Assembly (NCBI RefSeq): GCF_003050745.1
Contig: NZ_QAOF01000001.1
Location: 310,001-374,000 of the forward strand
From: Sphingomonas sp. PP-CE-3G-477
Lineage (GTDB): Bacteria; Pseudomonadota; Alphaproteobacteria; Sphingomonadales; Sphingomonadaceae
Direction of reading: 5' to 3'
Length of the DNA: 64,000 nucleotides
The translations under genes and the position numbers were made by a program. The notes under the pieces are model-generated. The model worked only from the letters and a program-made list of their open reading frames with translations, did no database searches and was not told the origin of the DNA. Shown here in pieces: positions 17,437-25,453 of this stretch (the first letter of the stretch is position 1; each line of letters starts with the position of its first letter).

Positions 17437-17543
17437 CCCGGCAATGCAGCCCGGCAATCGCGCGCGCAGGCGTGATCAATGCGCGCGCTCGCCAAGCTCC
17501 ACCATCTCGCCGTCCGCGGTATCGTTCCGGAAGCGAACCGCGA

Positions 17544-20500
17544 TCATCTGTCCGTGACCGCTACGACATTGTCGTCGCTGTTGCGATCGACGTACAGCGT
17601 ATAGGGATCGATACCGGCAAACGCCGGGCGACGCTTGGAGACGATCCGTACGGTCTGCGTACCCGACACGATCGGCCGGCGCTCCTTGAGGATCACGTCC
17701 TTCGCGGCAAAGCTGCCGAGGCCGGGGCGCTGGTCGAACAGGCCGACATCGATATCGTCCTTCAGCGGCGCGGCTTTCTCCACCCCGGCGCCGTTCGCAT
17801 AGACCTTGCCGGCGTCGAGCGTGAGTATGGTTTCGTAGGTGCCGTCCGCCAGTTTGCGGGTCGTCGCAGCCGATGCTTTCAGATCGTACACGGTGATGCG
17901 ATCGAGCAGGTTGAGCACGAGTTGGCGTTCGGCCGGATTGCGCGCGAGCGACAGGAAGCCGTCGACGAGATCGAGCGAGCGGGGATAGGGCGCGCCCTTG
18001 AACCGGTAGCGATTGAGCAGGTCGCGGAGCATCGCGTTGACGCGGTCCTCGCCCAGCCGATCCTGCAACAGGTACACCGCGAGCGAGCCCTTGCGGTAAT
18101 GGATGTATCCCTGGTTCTCGACGCGATCGAGCGGAACTTCCTCGACGACCTCGCCGCCGCGCGAGCGCAGATACGAGTCGAGTTCGTATTTCAGGAAGCG
18201 GCGGATCTTGTCGTCGCCATATTCGTGCTTCATCACCATCAGCGCGGAATATTGCGCCATCGTTTCGATGAGCATCGATCCGCCCTGCATATCCGCGCCG
18301 ATCAGTTGATGGCCCCAATATTGATGGCCGAGTTCGTGCGCGGTGACGTAGCTGACATAGTCGATCGTGTCGGGATTGCGGGTATCGGCGATGAAGCCGA
18401 TGCGTTCGGAATAGGGGATGGTACCGGCAAAGGCCTGCGCGAAGCTCTGGTAGCCGGGAAACTCGATGATCCGCGCGTAGTCGAACTGATAGGGCCCGAA
18501 ATTGGCGCGGTAATAGGCGAGCGAGCGCTGCATCGCGTCGAGCATGCGATCGACGTTGAACGCGTGCTGCGGATCGTAGAACACCGTCAGCGCCGTGCCG
18601 TCGGCGCGTCGTGATTTCTCCGCATAGGCGGCGGACTGGACCGAGAAGAACGCGAGGATCGGTGCGCGCGAGACGAAGCGCGCGGTGCGGCGTCCGCCGA
18701 CCGTGCTGTCGGCCACCTTGTCGCCGGGCGCGATCGGCGTCTGGCCTGCGGTCGTCGAAACGGTGATGTCGGAATGCACCCAGGGCGCGTTGACGATCAG
18801 GTTGCGAGCCTGGGCCGACCGGTCCTCCAGCTTGGCGGGACGCAGTTCGGGGGTGAGACCGTATTTGCGGCGCTTGGCGCGGTCCTGCAACAGGCCGTTC
18901 TTGTCCATCCCGAACCGTGGCGCGAATTCGCCGTTGTTGAGGAAGGTCCCGTTTCCGACGAGACGGGTATCGTCGTTGTTGGCGACGAGCCCGCGCTGCC
19001 AGCGGTCCGTGCGGAACGTCATCGTTCCCCTGGCGCCGGGTGCCATCGGACGTGCGAAGCGGTAGATGCGGTATTGCAGGTCCGCGTCGTTCATCACGAC
19101 CGTCGCACCGGGTACCGTCACCGCGCGCAGGTGAGTCAGGTCGTCCATCATGCGGACGTGAAGATCGCGAAGCGGCGCGCCGGTGTCGTTGACGAAGGCG
19201 TAGGTACCGCTCGCCACCATCCGCCGCTGTTCGGGGTACAACGCCACGCTCAGGCGCATGTCGGTGATGGAAGGCTGTTTAAGGGCGAGGTATTTGAGGT
19301 ATTTCTTCTCGTAGAGCGCCTGCCGCGCCTCGCCTTCCTGTTTAGTCCGATAGACGTTCACGACATCCATGTCGTGATACAGGAACGCGCCCGTTGCTGC
19401 CGTGACGCACAGCGCCACCGCCATGATCGCGCCGGGCACCCCGAGCAGCCGACGGGGCAGATGCACCAGCCGTGCCTTGAGCCGGGTCTCGGTCCCGCGG
19501 CGCCACAGCAGGTGCGCGATCACGCCGAGCGCAACCGCGACACCGCCCCAGTACAGCCTGAGCCACCAGCCGGCAGGACCGCCGATCTGGTCGCCGTTCA
19601 TGTCGGACAGCTGCGTGTTACCCGTGCTGCCATATTGGTAGAGCGGGTGCTCGAAACCGATGTTGCTGAGCGTGATCGTGGCCACGAGGTAGACGACCAT
19701 CACCGCCCAACCGACATATTTATTGGGACTGATGGCCTGGATGAACACGGCCAGGATCGCGAGCAGCAGCACGTCCACCGTCATCGGCAGCAGATACCAG
19801 AGCAGGTAATGACCGAGCGCGAGATCGGTCTGGCCGCGCGCGAGCTGGACGATGCATGCGGTGATCACCGACACGAGCAACGTCGCGAACAGCACCAGCG
19901 TCACCGCCAGCACCTTGGGCACCAGATACGCCCAGTTCGGCAGCGAGGTCGCATCGACGATCTCGTGCATGCCGCGTTCGCGGTCCCGCCAGACGAGTTC
20001 GCCCGAATAATAGATCGCGATGATCAGCGGGATGATGCTGAAACTGCCCTGCAGCGTGCCGATCACCGCGAAGGTCAGCTGGCGGATCGGCGCGCCGAAC
20101 ATCTCGTTGGCGAACAGAAGGCCGCCAAGCGAATTGAACAGCCCGATGAGCAGCAGCACGAGGAACGCCGGGCTGCGGAACACCAGCGCCATCTCGAATT
20201 TGCAGCGGGACAGCATTCGCGCCCATGCGGCATCTTGCGGACGTGCCGCGGGCAGGCGGTCGACGATCAGCGGTGGCGTGGCAGCGAGCCGCGCCGCAGT
20301 ACGCGCCTGCTTGCGCAGCTTGCGCTTCGACACGCCCCGTTCGGCAAAGCTGAACCGGGCATAGGCGATCCCGACCGCTACCAGTCCGATGGCGATCGCG
20401 ATCGCCCGGTTGGCCAGCAGCACGCCGGTGAACGGCGGCATGCCGCCATTGGCTTCGCTCGCGGTCCAATAGCGCGTCGTCGTACCGAACGCGCCAAACC

Positions 20501-21134
20501 CGAACAGCTCGAAATAGGCGCCGGTCGCCCGCCATTCGGGCTTTGCGCGCAGTACCGCGTTGATCGCCAGATACAGCATCAGGAACACGACGACGCCGAG
20601 ATAGCTGTACATCATCGACCGCGTCGCCGTCGCGACCGCGAAGAAGATCGCCGACGTCAGGAAGACGTTGGGCAGGGCCAGCAGGAAATACGCATAGGCA
20701 TAATCCTTCAGCCGGTTCGGGCCGAGCGTCTCCGAATCGACCCAGGGCATCAGCGAACCGAGCCAGATCGCAAGCGGGATCGCGGCGAAGGCGAGCGTGG
20801 CGGCACCGAACGCGCCGAGGAAGCGCGCGATCAGATAGTCGAACTTGCTGACGCGCGTGGATCGGACCATCGGTCCGAACCCGCTTTCGTCGTCCCGCAC
20901 GATCACGTTGGCGACGAACGCGGTCGTCACGAACATGAAGAACAGCGACATGATCAAATGCACCTGCGCGATCGCGACGGGTGCGTTCTTGTGTATGTTG
21001 GCGCCGCTGCCGATCTGGATCTGCTCCACCGTCATCGACCCGAAGGTCAGCAGGAAGAACAGGATCGCAACCACCCAGAACACGGGGTTGCGTAACTGAT
21101 AGCGCAGCTCGAACCGGGCGATCTGGCCGAACAC
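17544..21134 (-). CDS. ABC-2 type permease fused to M1-family metallopeptidase
   Basis: 1196 residues. The first half holds two blocks of membrane helices (about 20-285 and 340-590, e.g. VFWVVAILFFLLTFGSM and AFLVLLLIGLFNSLGGLLF) like an ABC-2 permease. The second half is an aminopeptidase-like domain: HELGHQYWGHQ at about 933-943, with the third zinc ligand Glu in SMLIETMAQYSAL about 20 residues after the second His. That spacing is one longer than in classic M1 enzymes, as in other members of this fused family. The start is a GTG at 21134, just after the ATPase stop at 21137; longer frames upstream are antisense to the ATPase. The cargo is unknown; a peptide- or lipoprotein-handling role is inferred. 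Confidence 0.88.
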   Translation of the reverse strand: MFGQIARFELRYQLRNPVFWVVAILFFLLTFGSMTVEQIQIGSGANIHKNAPVAIAQVHLIMSLFFMFVTTAFVANVIVRDDESGFGPMVRSTRVSKFDYLIARFLGAFGAATLAFAAIPLAIWLGSLMPWVDSETLGPNRLKDYAYAYFLLALPNVFLTSAIFFAVATATRSMMYSYLGVVVFLMLYLAINAVLRAKPEWRATGAYFELFGFGAFGTTTRYWTASEANGGMPPFTGVLLANRAIAIAIGLVAVGIAYARFSFAERGVSKRKLRKQARTAARLAATPPLIVDRLPAARPQDAAWARMLSRCKFEMALVFRSPAFLVLLLIGLFNSLGGLLFANEMFGAPIRQLTFAVIGTLQGSFSIIPLIIAIYYSGELVWRDRERGMHEIVDATSLPNWAYLVPKVLAVTLVLFATLLVSVITACIVQLARGQTDLALGHYLLWYLLPMTVDVLLLAILAVFIQAISPNKYVGWAVMVVYLVATITLSNIGFEHPLYQYGSTGNTQLSDMNGDQIGGPAGWWLRLYWGGVAVALGVIAHLLWRRGTETRLKARLVHLPRRLLGVPGAIMAVALCVTAATGAFLYHDMDVVNVYRTKQEGEARQALYEKKYLKYLALKQPSITDMRLSVALYPEQRRMVASGTYAFVNDTGAPLRDLHVRMMDDLTHLRAVTVPGATVVMNDADLQYRIYRFARPMAPGARGTMTFRTDRWQRGLVANNDDTRLVGNGTFLNNGEFAPRFGMDKNGLLQDRAKRRKYGLTPELRPAKLEDRSAQARNLIVNAPWVHSDITVSTTAGQTPIAPGDKVADSTVGGRRTARFVSRAPILAFFSVQSAAYAEKSRRADGTALTVFYDPQHAFNVDRMLDAMQRSLAYYRANFGPYQFDYARIIEFPGYQSFAQAFAGTIPYSERIGFIADTRNPDTIDYVSYVTAHELGHQYWGHQLIGADMQGGSMLIETMAQYSALMVMKHEYGDDKIRRFLKYELDSYLRSRGGEVVEEVPLDRVENQGYIHYRKGSLAVYLLQDRLGEDRVNAMLRDLLNRYRFKGAPYPRSLDLVDGFLSLARNPAERQLVLNLLDRITVYDLKASAATTRKLADGTYETILTLDAGKVYANGAGVEKAAPLKDDIDVGLFDQRPGLGSFAAKDVILKERRPIVSGTQTVRIVSKRRPAFAGIDPYTLYVDRNSDDNVVAVTDR

Positions 21135-21136
21135 CG

Positions 21137-22048
21137 CTATGCTGCCACGGTCGAGGAAACGGGTTCGCTTGCCGGCACCCGCCGCGATCGCGCCAGCGTG
21201 GAGAAATAGACGTCCTCCAGTCCGCCTGCGGCCGCGGTGAAACCGTCGCCAGGATCGTCGGAGGAGAGGATGTGGATGATCGTGCGACCCGCGAACAACC
21301 GCGTCGAGATGATCTCGTAGCGCAGCCGGCATTCGTCGAGTTCGTCGCGCCCGATCGTCTTCGCCCACACCGCGCCGCGGGTCTTCGCGATTAGATCGAG
21401 GGGCGCGCCCTCCAGCTGGATTCGCCCGGCGGCCAGCACCGCCATCCGCGGGCACAGGTCCGACACATCCTCGACGATATGCGTCGACAGGATCACGACG
21501 ACGTTTTCGCCGATCTCGGCAAGCAGGTTGAGAAACCGGTTGCGCTCTTCGGGATCAAGCCCGGCGGTCGGTTCGTCGACGATGATGAGTTCGGGGTTGC
21601 CGATCAGCGCCTGCGCGATGCCGAAACGCTGTCGCATGCCGCCTGAAAATCCGGCGATCGCCTTCTTGCGGACCGCCCAGAGATTGGTCTGTTCGAGCAA
21701 CGTCTCGACGGTTTCCTTGCGCTCCTGCGCCGATGCCACGCCCTTCAGCACCGCCATGTGATCGAGCATGTCATACGCGGACACACGCGGGTAGACGCCG
21801 AAATCCTGCGGCAGATACCCGAGCCGCTCGCGCAACGCCTCGGGTTTCGCAATCACGTCGATATCGCCGAAGCGGATCGTGCCCTCGGTCGGCGTCTGCA
21901 ACGTGGCGACGGTCCGCATCAGCGTCGACTTGCCCGCCCCGTTCGGCCCCAGCAGCCCGAACATTCCCTTGGGAACGTGCAGCGTCACCGCATCGAGTGC
22001 CCTCGTCCCGTTGGCGTAGACGTGCGTGACGTTTTCGAGATCGAGCAT
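21137..22048 (-). CDS. ABC transporter ATP-binding protein, partner of the peptidase-permease
   Basis: 303 residues. Walker A GPNGAGKST, Q-loop in LPQDFGVYPRV, signature FSGGMRQR, Walker B LIIVDEPTAGLD, switch His in LSTHIVED. The C-terminal 90 residues carry an extra alpha/beta extension common in ABC-2 ATPases. GAGGTG precedes the ATG at 22048. The stop codon lies two bases before the GTG of the fused permease-peptidase, so the two are co-translated. Confidence 0.93.
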   Translation of the reverse strand: MLDLENVTHVYANGTRALDAVTLHVPKGMFGLLGPNGAGKSTLMRTVATLQTPTEGTIRFGDIDVIAKPEALRERLGYLPQDFGVYPRVSAYDMLDHMAVLKGVASAQERKETVETLLEQTNLWAVRKKAIAGFSGGMRQRFGIAQALIGNPELIIVDEPTAGLDPEERNRFLNLLAEIGENVVVILSTHIVEDVSDLCPRMAVLAAGRIQLEGAPLDLIAKTRGAVWAKTIGRDELDECRLRYEIISTRLFAGRTIIHILSSDDPGDGFTAAAGGLEDVYFSTLARSRRVPASEPVSSTVAA

Positions 22049-22183
22049 GAGCACCTCTTCCGGTTCGGGAAGCAGTGTACGCGGTGTATTGCTTGAGTAA
22101 AGCGCTTATCGATCCAAATCCGCGTATGAATCCGGTGCCCGTACCGAGCGTCCTGGCGCGGCGCGTACGACCGGCCGTATGTC

Positions 22184-23080
22184 CTACCCGCCGTACCGGC
22201 TGACCAGTGCCCGGCGGAGCATCCGGTCTTCCAGCGAGTAATACAGCGCTATCCGGTTTCCGTCCGCGACCGTCGACGCGGCGAAAGCGATGTCTGTCGC
22301 CTCTCGGCTGAGGGCTGGGGGCGGTACCAGCAGCGGCTCGAGACCACGCCCCGTCACGCGCGCGAAATCGGGGCTGAAGCTGATCCAGCCGATCCGCCAG
22401 CGTGCGTCGTGCGTCGCCCCGTTGTAGAACATCACCGGGTCCTGGCCGTCCGCCTGCCAGATCGGCCCGGTCGAAAGATGCCAGTTATCCCAGCTATCGT
22501 CGCGTATGCCAAAGGGATCGGGCAGCACGGTCCACGGACCTTTCGGCGTCGGCCCGCCTGCCATGCCAATTCGCGATGCGCCGTCCGCGGCATATTCGTA
22601 GAACAGCCGCCAATCGCCGGACGAGGTCTGGGCGAGCGTCGCTTCCTTGATGTTGCCCTCGCCGGGAGGCGCCTTGAGGATAAGGTCTTCCTTGACCAGC
22701 GCGGTCAGGTCGCGCCCGGCGGCCAATATCATGCAGCCCTGGCTGCGTGGCGCATCGACGCCGGTATAATAGACCAGATATTCGTGGCCGGTCACCAGGA
22801 CGGTCGGATCTTCGCATCCCCCCATGTCCTGCATGCCCGGGCCCGGCGTGATCGCGAGGCCGGGATCCATCACGAACGTCAGCCCGTCGCGGCTTTCCCC
22901 ACGGGCGATGATACCCGTCGGGTCATGCGGCCCGAGTGGATGCGGTACGCCGCGCACCATGATCCGGTACAGATCGCCTTCCTGCCACACGAACGGGCTC
23001 ATCAAATCCATGTCGTCGACCACCGACGCGGACGAGATGGTGACGGTGGCGAGTTGCTCGACCGCGTAGGTGACCGTCAT
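22184..23080 (-). CDS. GH130/GH43-like beta-propeller glycoside enzyme
   Basis: 298 residues, a five-bladed-propeller pattern. GGCEDPTVLVTGHEYLVYYTGVD near residues 92-115 matches the GH130 type of mannoside phosphorylase or hydrolase, with the Asp as the likely catalytic acid. Other blades show YRIMVRGVPHP, EATLAQTSSGDWRLFYEY and DPVMFYNGATHDARW. No signal peptide, so the substrate is cytoplasmic. Its start overlaps the SDR stop by four bases (ATGA), so the two act together. Phosphorolysis versus hydrolysis cannot be decided by eye. Confidence 0.75.
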   Translation of the reverse strand: MTVTYAVEQLATVTISSASVVDDMDLMSPFVWQEGDLYRIMVRGVPHPLGPHDPTGIIARGESRDGLTFVMDPGLAITPGPGMQDMGGCEDPTVLVTGHEYLVYYTGVDAPRSQGCMILAAGRDLTALVKEDLILKAPPGEGNIKEATLAQTSSGDWRLFYEYAADGASRIGMAGGPTPKGPWTVLPDPFGIRDDSWDNWHLSTGPIWQADGQDPVMFYNGATHDARWRIGWISFSPDFARVTGRGLEPLLVPPPALSREATDIAFAASTVADGNRIALYYSLEDRMLRRALVSRYGG

Positions 23081-23850
23081 GCGCCCTGCGCCACGGTCAG
23101 CGACAGCGCGCCGTCGATCGTCACGGTGGTACCGGTGATATAGTCCGCCGCGGGTGACAGCAGGAACGTGACGAGTGCGGCAACCTCGTCGGGGCGTCCG
23201 GCCCGCTTCCACGGGATCGCGGCTTCCTTCGCCGCCAGTTCCTCCGGATGATCGAGCGCGGATTGGTTCATCGGCGTGAGGATCATGCCCGGCGCGACGC
23301 CGTTTACCGCAATACCCTTGGGCGCCAGTTCCAGCGCCAACGTCGCGGTCAGTTGCGACAGGCCACCCTTGGCGGAGTCATAGTCGACGCCACCGGGGCG
23401 GGGGGCCCGTTCGTGGATCGAAGAAATGTTGACGATCCGGCCTTTCGCATCCTGCGCTTCCAGCGCGCGCACCAGCCGCCGGCACGTCAGGAACGGCCCG
23501 TAGAGATCGGAGCGGATCACGCGGTCGAACTGCGCAAGCGGCATGTCGACGAGCATCACGCCGCTCATGTTGAGACCTGCGGAATTGACCAGCAGGCTGA
23601 CCGTGCCGAAACTGCTCTCGGCCTTGGCGAACAACCGTTCGACTGCGGCTTCGTCGCCGACGTCGACCTGCACCGCGATCGCGCGATCCGGGCCGCCGAT
23701 CGAGGCGCAGACCGCCTGCGCCGCCGCCTCGTCCTTGAAATAGGTTATCACGACGCGCGCACCAGCCTCGCCCAGTGCCTTGGCGCACGCGGCGCCGATG
23801 CCGGACTCGCCGCCGGTAACGATTGCGATTTGATCGTCGAACATGGTCAT
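23077..23850 (-). CDS. SDR-family oxidoreductase (glucose-1-dehydrogenase-like)
   Basis: 257 residues. TGGESGIG cofactor motif, VNSAGLN in place of NNAG, catalytic Ser in NISSIHE, and YDSAKGG with Tyr and Lys. The C-terminal ADYITGTTVTIDGAL is typical of the glucose-1-dehydrogenase / 3-ketoacyl reductase type. It precedes and overlaps the GH130-like gene, so the likely substrate is a sugar or sugar derivative; this is inference from context. Two adjacent Met codons (23850, 23844) could start it. Confidence 0.88.
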   Translation of the reverse strand: MTMFDDQIAIVTGGESGIGAACAKALGEAGARVVITYFKDEAAAQAVCASIGGPDRAIAVQVDVGDEAAVERLFAKAESSFGTVSLLVNSAGLNMSGVMLVDMPLAQFDRVIRSDLYGPFLTCRRLVRALEAQDAKGRIVNISSIHERAPRPGGVDYDSAKGGLSQLTATLALELAPKGIAVNGVAPGMILTPMNQSALDHPEELAAKEAAIPWKRAGRPDEVAALVTFLLSPAADYITGTTVTIDGALSLTVAQGA

Positions 23851-23960
23851 CGCAACTGAACCGGTCAGGCAGGGCGGAGTTTCATGAATTCGCTGCCATC
23901 AAACTACCGTGGCGGGATATCGGGCACGCCTCGCACCGCCGGGGGCGGATGATCCCGCCG

Positions 23961-24344
23961 TCAGTCGTTCACCCGACCGCTGGCGAGCGCCGGCAGATTG
24001 TCCTCGATCCAGTCGGCCAGCGCCTGCACCAGCACCGCCGCCTGCTTGCCCTGTTCGGTCAGCGCATAGTCGACGCGGGGCGGTACGACCGGGAAGCTTC
24101 GACGGTGCACCAGCCCGTCGCCCTCCAGTTGCTTGAGCGTCTGCGAGAGCATGCGTTCGCTGACGCCGGCGACCCTGCGGCGCAGATCGCTGAACCGGAG
24201 TGTGCCGGGTAGCAGCGCGATCAGCGTCAGCGTCCCCCAGCTGCTCGTCACGTGCTTCAGGATTTCGCGCGACGGACAGCGCGGCGCAAACACGTCGCCG
24301 CGCTCCATGCGATCGGCGAGGCGGGGGGATGGATCGCCGGACAT
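23961..24344 (-). CDS. HxlR-family transcriptional regulator
   Basis: 127 residues. A single Cys in FAPRCPSREIL, then the winged helix: TSSWGTLTLIALLPGTLRFSDLRRRV, the recognition helix GVSERMLSQTLKQLE, and PPRVDYALT. It is divergent from the QorB-like gene, exactly the arrangement of ytfH/qorB in Escherichia coli, so it probably represses that gene and responds to quinones or other electrophiles through the Cys. Confidence 0.9.
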   Translation of the reverse strand: MSGDPSPRLADRMERGDVFAPRCPSREILKHVTSSWGTLTLIALLPGTLRFSDLRRRVAGVSERMLSQTLKQLEGDGLVHRRSFPVVPPRVDYALTEQGKQAAVLVQALADWIEDNLPALASGRVND

Positions 24345-24354
24345 TTCAAAACTT

Positions 24355-24396
24355 ACCTTTTTGTGCGTACTTCTCTTGCGTAAGTTAGTCGCTTAC
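24355..24396. promoter_or_regulatory. Candidate operator between hxlR-type and qorB-like genes
   Basis: ACCTTTTTGTGCGTAC at 24355-24370 matches 13 of 16 bases of the site upstream of the other HxlR gene (2983-2998). A second element, GTAAG-N7-CTTAC at 24380-24396, is an inverted repeat. Both lie in the 90-base divergent gap and are natural HxlR operator candidates. Confidence 0.5.
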
Positions 24397-24434
24397 GTGG
24401 CGGGCATCAACACTGCAAAATAGGAGAACGCCTT

Positions 24435-25295
24435 ATGTACGCCGTAACGGGAGCTTCCGGTCAGCTTGGCCGCCTAGTAATCGATGCGCTTCTCCGGACG
24501 GTCGCGCCTTCCGAGGTGGTTGCGCTGGTGCGAAATCCGTCCAAGCTGGCCGATCTCGCGGCACGGGGCGTCGTCGTGCGTGCATTCGACTATGATGCGC
24601 CCGCCACGCTCGTCCCCGCGCTCGCCGGGGTCGATCGCCTGCTGCTGATCTCGTCGAGCGAAGTCGGATCGCGCGAGGCACAGCACGGTGCGGTGATCGC
24701 CGCCGCCAGGACGGCAGGCGTCGGCTATATCGCGTACACCAGCATCCTTCATGCGGACGCCAATCCGATGAACCTTGCGATCGAGCACCGCGCTACCGAG
24801 GCCGCGATCGCGGCCAGCGGCCTGCCGCACGCGTTCCTGCGCAATGGGTGGTACACCGAGAACTACGTCATGTCCGTGGCGCCTGCGATCGAACATGGTG
24901 CGCTGATCGGTAGCGCGGGCGATGGTCGGGTCTCGAGCGCGAGCCGCGAGGACTATGCCGATGCCGCTGCTGCGGTCCTGGTCGACGGCTCGGTCGAGAC
25001 GCGGATCTTCGAACTTGCCGGAGACGATGCCTACACGCTCACCGATTTCGCTGCCGCGATCGGTGACATCGCCGGGCGGCCGGTGATCTACAAGGATTTG
25101 CCGCAGGACGACTATCGTGGAGTTCTGGAGGGCGCCGGCCTCCCGGCACCGATCGCCGATATGCTCGCGGAAAGCGATGCGAAGGCGGCGCAAGGCTCGC
25201 TGTTCGACGACGGTCGTGCGCTCAGCACGCTGATCGGCCGCCCGACGACGCCGTGGCGGACGACGCTCGCCGCCGCGATGAAGGGCCAAGACTGA
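24435..25295 (+). CDS. NmrA-like NAD(P)H:quinone oxidoreductase (QorB type)
   Basis: 286 residues. The atypical SDR cofactor motif is TGASGQLGR at the N-terminus; TSILHADANPMNLAIEHRATEAAI and RNGWYTENY are family features of NmrA-like quinone reductases such as E. coli QorB (YtfG). These use NADPH to reduce quinones in the cytosol. AGGAG precedes the ATG by 10 bases. Control by the divergent HxlR regulator is expected from the gene order. Confidence 0.9.
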   Translation: MYAVTGASGQLGRLVIDALLRTVAPSEVVALVRNPSKLADLAARGVVVRAFDYDAPATLVPALAGVDRLLLISSSEVGSREAQHGAVIAAARTAGVGYIAYTSILHADANPMNLAIEHRATEAAIAASGLPHAFLRNGWYTENYVMSVAPAIEHGALIGSAGDGRVSSASREDYADAAAAVLVDGSVETRIFELAGDDAYTLTDFAAAIGDIAGRPVIYKDLPQDDYRGVLEGAGLPAPIADMLAESDAKAAQGSLFDDGRALSTLIGRPTTPWRTTLAAAMKGQD

Positions 25296-25374
25296 CGGTC
25301 GTCGACAAACAACGCCGGCCGGATCGCCCCCGGCTGGAACGCGCGCGGGAACGTCGACGACCGTCGTTCCCGCG
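25294..25374. repeat. Nested inverted repeats between convergent genes
   Basis: Two overlapping perfect repeats: GACGGTCGTCGAC at 25294-25306 pairs with 25353-25365 across 46 bases, and CGCGGGAACG at 25344-25353 pairs with 25365-25374 across 11 bases. They share bases, so only one can form at a time. Lying between the qorB-like and photolyase stop codons, they may end transcription, though there is no T-run. Confidence 0.6.
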
Positions 25375-25453
25375 GCGACTTCGACGAGGCGTGATCGGAG
25401 TTGGACTTGCGACGCACCCGATACGTCGATGCCGCGCACCCGCCGGATCGCAG

